DNA from: Colocasia esculenta
Lineage: Eukaryota; Streptophyta; Magnoliopsida; Alismatales; Araceae
Length of the DNA: 64,000 bases
Direction of reading: 5' to 3'
Assembly: GCA_014218235.1 (NCBI GenBank)
Contig: CM024760.1
Coordinates: 147,141,245 to 147,205,244, forward strand
The notes under the pieces were generated by a model, which was given only the letters and a program-made list of their open reading frames with translations, was not told where the DNA came from and did not search any database. Positions 56,915-64,000 of this stretch are shown here, piece by piece; the first letter of the stretch is position 1; the number at the start of each line of letters is the position of its first letter. Position numbers and translations under genes: made by a program.

Positions 56915-59900
56915 TGTAAGGCCCTCGAATTTCGTTGCATTATTTTATTTCGTGTAAATAATTCATGTTTGTGTATGCATAGATGTACATATCTACGTAT
57001 GTATTAACTAGCTATACTTATGTGTGCATATTTATAATTAGTTGTAAATAATGTATGAATGACATGTTGGTAGTGTGTACATAATAATACATAGGTATGG
57101 CATGTACATAGGTATAAGTTAAGCATGGTTTCTGCATGTTTTAAGTTTTGGCCGAATGGCCAAGTTGGCGTCAACATGGATGGACGCTCATGCTGATCCA
57201 GCGTCCACATCGATGGACGACAATACTTAAGCCAACGTCCATGGATGTGGACGTTAAGATTTCTGACCTGCATGCGTTGCAGACCCCGAAATCCTGGAAG
57301 AAGGAAGCTCAGCCATTGGGGAGCTGTCCCCAATGGCTCTGAGCCTTTCCCATCACCCCTGCGTGAAAGGAGAGTCCCCTCTCCTATATACCAAGCCCTT
57401 TTGCAACCCTAAAGCCCCTTGGCTCTTTGCAAGAAGAGGAGAGAAAGAAGAAAAACCCTAGTTCTGGACTGTGAGAAAAACCTACCTTTGCAAGCTTAAA
57501 TCCGACCATCTGAAGCTGGTTCCGGCCATCTACCACGACAAGGAGGTAGCTGGGACAAAGGGGAAGGCTTCCCCAACATCTTCTTGGGGTCTACTGCATC
57601 AAGGAACCCGGAGGAAGGCATCTTTGGGAGCTTCTTGGGACTGCCCAAGGAGAGCTTCACCGGCTCATTTGATCCCTTTGGAGAGTTTCCGAAAGGCAAG
57701 TAACCTGCACACATCGTCCATGTAGATGTCTAGTAGGGCTTTTTTATTTTTACAGATTTTCCTCGTATCCTAGATCCTCACATTCCTCTGTTAATTGGAG
57801 CTCGGTCTGTGTTCTTGCACAGATAGGAACTTGGCGTCAATGCCTTGATGCCAAGATCTCCAGTATGCGTCCAGCGGTCTTGCCGTCCAACTCCTTGAAC
57901 GGCCAGACACTGCCGCCAAGTTCTTCAGTGCAGAATAGTGAACTGTTCTGCCTTAAGTAATTATTTTTCCGGACTTTGACGCATGAGGATATTGTGTAAT
58001 TTTTATATGTTATGTAAAATAGCTAATGTGATGTGTGTGGAAATTTATGTGTTTTTCTGTGGATGACATAAATTATTGTATTTATTGAAATACATGTTGG
58101 GGGAAAATGGATTATGCATGTTCACCTACTGTCTACATGATTCATGAGGAATTAAATGCCCTAGATTTTTCTATACCATGTGTATATGTGTCAGTTCATA
58201 CCCTGCAAATTTGAGAATTTGTTCATGTTCATATGATTTACTGTAATTTCTGCAACGAAAATAGAAAGCATGAATAGGTTATTCAAAAATCCACAGTAAA
58301 TTGTATGTTGTGAAATAAATTCGGAGAAAATTTCTATAACAATATGTATGATAGATTCAGATCTATGAATGTCAAATCTGAGATTCATGTTATGTTCCAT
58401 GACAAGTTGAATTATGAATGGCATGCAACTGAATGTTTTAATTTCTGTAAATGCAGTATGACTCATAAAAATCTGGAAATTTGCATGTGTGGTCATAAAC
58501 CTATAATCAGCATGTGGTTAAATTTTCAGGATGTTTGGAAAACTGTAGAATGCAATATGAAACTTCCATGCGAAAATATGTGAATAATACATGTTATTGT
58601 GAAAATGATTTGAAATGCGCGTGCAACCTGATTTAGGCAACTTACTGAATGTGTAATCTCTGTCATCTATAGTATCATGCTAGGAAAATAGAGCCATGTG
58701 TGTGAATGAGAGAATGTAAAGATGTGTGTGCGCCATGTGTAAAATGTGTGTAAAAATCGATATGTGTAATGTGTAAGATTGTGCCAAGTGTGATACTGCT
58801 TCCATAGAGAGCCGTGGAACCGTACCATGGAAAAGTCCCCATGGGAAGGTTCAATGTGTTAAGATCCTAAGGGCATTAGGATGAAATCCTAGAGGTGGAT
58901 AAGTACCACTGGTTAGGGTGGAGACTTGTTCTCCCGGTCTGCGCAGTCCAAGAGTCGTCACTATATTGCCTAGGTGACGTCTATGTGTATGTGATGTGTA
59001 TGTGTCCTTCTTATGGTGGTTTGGACTATGTGTCACGGCACTAAAGTGTAAAGTGTAAAATGTGAAATGTGAAATGTGAATGTGATCATGTGTAAATTGT
59101 GTAGTGTGAACATGTGTAAATGTGCAATGTGTAAAGAAGTGAACTATGTGAATGAGGAAATTGTGCAAACATGTGAAACTAATGTATTAGATGATGAAAA
59201 GGTGATCCATGATATGTTAATGTTAAACTTGTGTCATAACAGCAACCTAATTGTAGTTATGAAAATGCTTTACATGTGTACAAATGCGTAGAATCCATGC
59301 TAGTAGCATTTCTTACTTATGTATAAATGTTTCCATGTTTAAGCGCCACCATGATATAGTTAATTGAGATTGTAGCTATCATGTGATTGTTGTGAACTTC
59401 TAATTCATGCCAAAACAGCAAGCTAAAAGTGTATAAAATGAAAATGTGCATGTGCAAGAATGTGTAGAAATCATGATAGGAATGTCTCATTCCATGTATG
59501 TAAGCACACCATGTTTGGTTGCTCTCATGTTTTGCTAAATTGGAGGTGAAACCATTATGTGATGGAATAAGTAGAAAGCATGTGATAGGACATTTTATTT
59601 TGGAAAATCTAAAATCATGAACCATGTGTTTACCTTGGAAAAATTACCATGATAGGTTGTCTTTTATAAATGTCCAAGCATGCTATATGTTTTGCTTTGT
59701 GAAATAGAATGTAAAACCTACTATGATATATGCATGTATGATATGTGTGGTGTTATTTGCTGAGTCTTTTAGACTCATTACTTTCTTCGGCGTACATGTT
59801 TAGTAGGTGATACACCTTTGGAGGAGACCGTGGAGAGCGACTCCGAGCGCGGGAGTAGCTTGGCAGAGTTGTAGAGTGATTTTGCTTCCATTGTATGTAA

Positions 59901-60191
59901 CAAGGCATTGTAATAGAAACATTATGAAATTTGTGGACAAACTATGTATTTGAGTTTAGTATTTCATTATGTGGACTTTAGTTCTTTTAAAATTGTTAGT
60001 TGAATCATGTATGTTAAATGTGGATGATGAATGAAATGAAGACAATGGTCCTTTTACTTCCGCTACTCTGTGTCTATATTTATGTGTATCTCAATCGTAT
60101 GTTATTGTTTGGGTAAATGCCCCACTGTGATAACGTTCACTATACCGACGTGGGTTGGTATAACCGTATCGGTATAATGAGGGCCGTCACA
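56915..60191 (+). repeat. E5 5' LTR (3277 bp)
   Basis: It begins TGTAAGGCCCTCG at 56915 and ends GGGCCGTCACA, five bases before the primer-binding site. The left border coincides with the break in the E6 LTR. TATATA at 57385-57390 precedes a leader with CCCTAAAGCCCCTTGG; transcription probably starts near 57420. Inverted GCGTCC-type pairs lie upstream at 57190-57255, and about 58680-59110 is rich in ATGTGTAAA-like words. No gene is present inside, and the 3' LTR is not in the window. Confidence 0.75.
57385..57390 (+). promoter_or_regulatory. TATA box of the E5 LTR
   Basis: TATATA within CTCCTATATACCAAGCC, followed about 30 bp later by a purine- and C-rich leader. Position within the LTR and composition fit an RNA polymerase II promoter; no other candidate in this LTR looks as good. 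Confidence 0.55.
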
Positions 60192-60196
60192 GGGAT

Positions 60197-60207
60197 TGGT
60201 ATCAGAG
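60197..60207 (+). promoter_or_regulatory. E5 primer-binding site (initiator tRNA-Met)
   Basis: TGGTATCAGAG, five bases after the LTR end. It departs from the usual TGGTATCAGAGC after 11 bases. Confidence 0.85.
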
Positions 60208-60381
60208 AGACCAATTGAGATTATACATAAGTATACATGCATCATCATCTTCATTACATGCTAAGTCTACATAGACGGTCCACATGCGTAGAATCGACTA
60301 ATAATGAATGAAAAATAGATAAGAAAATGGTTAGGAAATAAATTAGCATAGCTCTAATGGTGGCTAAAATTTATTGCAGCC

Positions 60382-61246
60382 ATGGCTTCGAGAGGTAGAC
60401 GTGGTGGTGTGCCTGCTCGTGAGGGCGAGCAGAGACATGAGGATCGAGTGGAGCAGCAGGCCCCGGCACCGCAGGGTCCTGTACTTCCCCCACCGCTGCC
60501 TGTGGATTATGGAGTATTCATGCAAGGTCTGGTGCAAGCCATGCAGACGCAGGCTCATACTCAGGCAGCACTCCAGGCACAGTTGGAGGCTCAGGTTAGA
60601 CTAATAAAACAATTAGTAGTCTGTTTTGTTTTAATTATGTGATATTATGTTGATTGTGTATTGCTTGTTGTGTACTATAGCAGGCTCAAGTACCAGCTCA
60701 GGACCATGGTGGACCTTCCATCATGGAGAGATTCAAGAGGATGCTACCACCCTCTTTCAAGGGGGAGAGCGATCCATTGTTGGCAGAAAGCTGGATGAGG
60801 GAGATAGAAAAGATATTTCGAGCCATCAGGTGTGCAGATGAGGATAAGGCCACATTAGCCACCTACATGCTACAGGTATGCTTTAGTTCATATGCTTGTA
60901 TGTTCTATTAAGTTAGATTTGTTTAGATGGTGCTTATGAACGGTGTACTGCAGGAAAGAGCTGATGTATGGTGGGCTTCATTGCTGTGTACCCGGTTTGA
61001 TGATGGCGCAGTTGATGTTGCTTGGGACGAGTTCGTGAGGCTCTTTCGGGCCAAGTTCGTCCCCGAGCATATTTAAGATCGGATGGAGCAGGAGTTTCTC
61101 TCTTTGGCTCAAGGCTCCATGACCGTGCTCGAGTATGAGGCAAGGTTTGCAGAACTATCTAAGTATGCACCTCATATCGTGACAGATGAGCACAGGAAAG
61201 CAAAGAAGTTTGTGATGGGACTCAAGCCATCACTGAGGACGAGGTA
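60382..61246 (+). pseudogene. E5 gag, with two apparent introns
   Basis: The ATG at 60382 opens MASRGRRGGVPAREGEQ. Exons 60382-60594 (71 codons) and 60684-60875 (64 codons), and a third from 60954, are joined by GT…AG introns of 89 and 78 bp, all in phase 0. The gag domain is readable across the joins (PPSFKGESDPLLAESWMREI, then ERADVWWASL, then RAKFVPEHI). A TAA replaces a Gln codon at 61074-61076, followed by DRMEQEFLSLAQGSMTV, and a one-base deletion lies near 61243. The zinc-knuckle part is in the next frame. Gag normally must be translated from unspliced RNA, so introns here are unusual. Confidence 0.78.
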
Positions 61247-64000
61247 GTGGCGTTCGACCATCGCACCTTGGACGAGGCACTTAGTGCTACTTGCAGACAG
61301 GAGGGTGAGATGGAACATTACCTTGAAGAGAAGAAGGCTTCGCAGAAGAGGCCTGCAGCTACGTTCCAGCGGCAGGACAAGAAGATAGCGGTGTACCAGA
61401 CACAGCAGCGATCAGTAGCAGTCGGCAGTACTCAGGTACCCTCTGTATGTTCCCCTGGTGTGAAGAAGGAGTGTCCCCACTGTGGGAAGACACATGGTGG
61501 TTCCGAATGTTGGATGATTGCGGGAAAGTGCTTGAAGTGCGGAAGTAGCGACCACAAGATCAAGGATTGCCCAAGACTTCAGCAGGGAGTTCAATGCGGA
61601 GCGCCAGCCCCAGCGGTAGCGGTAGCAGCGCCAGCTACAGGAAGACCAGGAAGGCCTCGAGCCCCAGCTCGAGTGTTTGCTTTAGCGCGCGAGGATGCCG
61701 AGCAGGCGGAGCATGTCACCGAAGGTACGATTTTACTTCTAGGTGTGCACGCTCGGGTTTTGTTTGATACGGGTGCTACTCACTCGTTCATTTCCGAGTG
61801 GTTCGCTAGGCAGTTAGCCCTAGAGTCAGGCATAGAGTCTGAGGATTTAGAGGTCCCTTTGTCTGTGCACACCCCTGCAGGTACGGTATCGACTAGGAAG
61901 TGCATTCCGTCGTTACCTGTGTGCATTGAAGAAAGAGTCCTAGAAGGGTGTCTCTTCTTGCTAAAGATGAAGGACTATGATGCTATTCTTGGTCTGGATT
62001 GGCTAGAGGAGCACTATGCGTTAGTAGATTGTCGTGGGAAGAGGATTGTTTTCCGCATTCCTGGTGAGGACGAGTTCTCTCATCCCTTGCCAAGGAATTT
62101 GGCGGGAAAAATGGTCATCTCTTCCATGAAGGCGATGCGTATGGTAAACAAGGGTTGTGACGCTTTTCTAGCCAGCGTGGTATTAGTACCAGAGGCTGAT
62201 GAGTCACCTACTCTTGCAGAGATTGAGGTAGTGCAGGATTTTCCAGACGTCTTCCCTGATGATTTGACTGGTTTGCCACCGGATAGAGAGATAGAGTTTA
62301 CCATAGAGTTGCTTCCGGGCACCTCTCCTATCTCGAAGGCTCCATATCGGATGGCACCTGCGGAGTTAGCCGAGTTAAGGAGGCAGTTGCAAGAGTTGCT
62401 AGATAAGGGATTTATTTGCCCTAGTGTTTCCCCTTGGGGCGCACCTGTATTATTCGTCAAGAAGAAAGACGGGTCACTTAGGTTATGCATTGACTACAGA
62501 AAGCTGAACCAAGTGACTGTGAAGAACAGGTATCCCTTACCTCGTATTGATGATTTGTTTGACCAGTTGCAAGATGCATCAGTCTTTTCTAAGATTGATT
62601 TGCGATCTGGTTATCATCAGTTGAGGATTCGGAGTGAGGATGTGTCCAAGACGGCATTCAGATCCCGTTATGGACATTATGAGTTTTTGGTTCTTCCTTT
62701 CGGATTGACCAACGCCCCTGCAGCGTTCATGGATCTCATGAACAGGGTGTTTAGGCCGTATCTAGATAGCTTTGTTGTAGTGTTTATTGATGACGTGTTG
62801 GTCTACTCTCCGGATGAGGCCACACACCGTCAGCATTTGAGGGTAGTATTAGAGGTTCTCCGTGAGCACAAGTTGTATGCTAAGTTCAGCAAGTGCAATT
62901 TCTGGTTGCGCGAGGTTCATTTCCTCGGGCATGTTATCTCCGGTGCTGGTGTTGCAGTTGATCCAGCAAAGGTCCAGGCAGTTATGGATTAGGAGGTTCC
63001 CAAGACCCCTTCGGAGATTCGTAGTTTTCTAGGTTTGGCTGGTTATTATCGGCGATTCATTGAGGGATTTTCATCCATCGCTGCCCCATTGACTCAGCTT
63101 ACCAGAAAGGGAGTGAATTTTGTATGGTCCGAGAAGTGTGAGAGTAGTTTTCAATTATTGAAGACTAAGCTCACGTCAGCTCCAGTGTTAGTCTTGCCGA
63201 GCGGTGTAGAGGGTTTTGCTATCTACACGGATGCGTCTCGGATTGGCTTAGGTTGTGTGCTAATGCAGCAGGAAGGGTAGTGGCTTATGCTTCTCGTCAG
63301 TTGAAGGAGCATGAGAAGAACTATCCGACTCATGATTGGAGCTCGCAGCAGTGGTTCATGCACTAAAGATCTGGAGGCACTATCTTTATGGTGTCAGATT
63401 TGAGGTGTTTACCGACCACAAGAGCTTGAAGTATCTTTTCTCCCAAAAGAATTAAACCTGAGGCAGAGAAGATGGATTGAGTTCTTGAAGGACTATGACT
63501 TCGACCTTCAGTATCATCCTGGAAAGGCGAATGTCGTAGCGGATGCTCTGAGTAGAAAGAGGCCATCTCTCCAGCAGGAGTGGAAGATGTTGGAGGATGC
63601 GGCTTGCGCGTTGACTGAGTTAGAGCCATCGCTATGCCAGGCTTTTGTAGCTCAGTTATCTCTTAGGTCCTCGGTTTTGGATGAGGTGATCGAGCAACAG
63701 AAAGCCGACCCTAGACTCTTAGAGTTAGTGGGCAAGGCAGGCATTGCTCGTGATGAGGACGGTGTGATTAGATTCCATCACCGTGTTTGTGTCCCTGATT
63801 TGGTAGATGTCCGTGAGCATGTGTTAGCAGAGGCTCATAGATCGCGATTCTCTATTCATCCGGGTAACACGAAAATGTACCAGGATTTGAAGAGGTCCTT
63901 TTGGTGGTCTGGCATGAAGAGGGATGTAGCGGATTACGTATCCCGGTGTTTAGTATGCCAGCAAGTAAAGGCCGAGCGACAGCGACCATCTGGCCTTATG
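61247..64000 (+). pseudogene. E5 gag end and pol (protease, reverse transcriptase, RNase H, integrase start)
   Basis: The open stretch 61247-62989 has a zinc knuckle (CLKCGSSDHKIKDCP, about 61530), protease (LFDTGATHSFIS, about 61765), and reverse transcriptase (SPWGAPVLFVKKKDG, CIDYRKLNQVT, LPFGLTNAPAAF, catalytic FIDD at about 62790). A TAG at 62990-62992 replaces the Trp of VMDWEVPKTP. RNase H (YTDASRIGLGCVL; then FTDHKSLKYLFS and VVADALSRKR) is broken by single-base changes near 63280, 63340 and 63450. The integrase zinc domain (HPGNTKMYQDLKRSFWWSGM … CLVCQQVKAERQ) runs off the window end. The core enzymes are well conserved, so inactivation is recent. Confidence 0.88.

Larger units (their letters stand above)
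56915..64000 (+). mobile_element. E5: Ty3/gypsy chromovirus-type retrotransposon, 5' part
   Basis: A 5' LTR (56915-60191), a tRNA-Met primer-binding site, gag with introns, then protease, reverse transcriptase, RNase H and the integrase zinc domain on the plus strand; the window ends within integrase. The single RNase H, the DTGATHSFIS protease and the reverse transcriptase type place it in the chromovirus branch (Tekay-like by LTR size and primer site; lineage not proven because the chromodomain is outside). It has stops and frameshifts in gag and pol. Confidence 0.85.

Overview
This is nuclear DNA of a flowering plant. I do not see a single intact, ordinary host gene: almost every base that can be assigned belongs to transposable elements, most inserted into one another. 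The plant assignment rests on plant-only families: Tat/Ogre-type Ty3/gypsy with a second RNase H, SIRE/Maximus-like Ty1/copia with an extra 3' gene, TRIM, CACTA (En/Spm) elements with TNP2 and Ptta/En-Spm proteins, and plant mobile domain (PMD) genes. I cannot name the species.

Layout. 1-4269: 3' part of a SIRE-like copia element, E1 (+), with its extra gene (broken) and 3' LTR. 4273-4824: a TRIM (-) abutting E1. 4825-7200: unassigned non-coding sequence. 7201-12786: CACTA element C1 (+), a broken TNP2 transposase followed by a second gene whose start is a tandem array of exon-intron modules. 12787-13323: LTR fragment. 13324-18411: CACTA C2, rearranged, with a terminal repeat, a 179-bp tandem array, a Ptta/En-Spm gene on the minus strand and a TNP2 3' part on the plus strand. 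18412-18700 plus 51606-55935: pieces of a Tat-like element, E4 (+), carrying an antisense PMD gene.

E4 is split by E2 (18701-51600, -), a SIRE-like copia element with 2.1-kb LTRs, 5-bp target duplication AGTTC, gag-pol, and an extra 3' gene. E2 is split within the last codons of pol by E3 (25183-44593, -), a 19.4-kb Tat/Ogre-like gypsy element with 1.38-kb LTRs and target duplication ATGCC. Between pol and its 3' LTR, E3 carries two PMD genes on the opposite strand, the second with about seven exons and a coiled-coil tail. To the right, E4's LTR is cut by an E3-family LTR (E6, 55936-56914), itself cut by a gypsy chromovirus, E5 (56915 to the window end, +), with a 3.3-kb LTR, a gag with two apparent phase-0 introns, and pol.

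Order inferred from nesting: C2, then E4, then E2, then E3; and on the right E4, then E6, then E5. All long coding regions carry stops or frameshifts, so the copies here look non-autonomous or dead, although catalytic motifs are still readable.

The most interesting structures are: (1) paired antisense PMD genes in Tat-like elements; (2) clusters of short perfect inverted repeats built on CpG-containing cores, a different core in each LTR family; (3) exon-intron modules of about 112 or 130 bp duplicated in tandem at the start of the second CACTA gene; (4) SIRE LTRs packed with TAACGA/TCGTTA motifs every ~17-21 bp.
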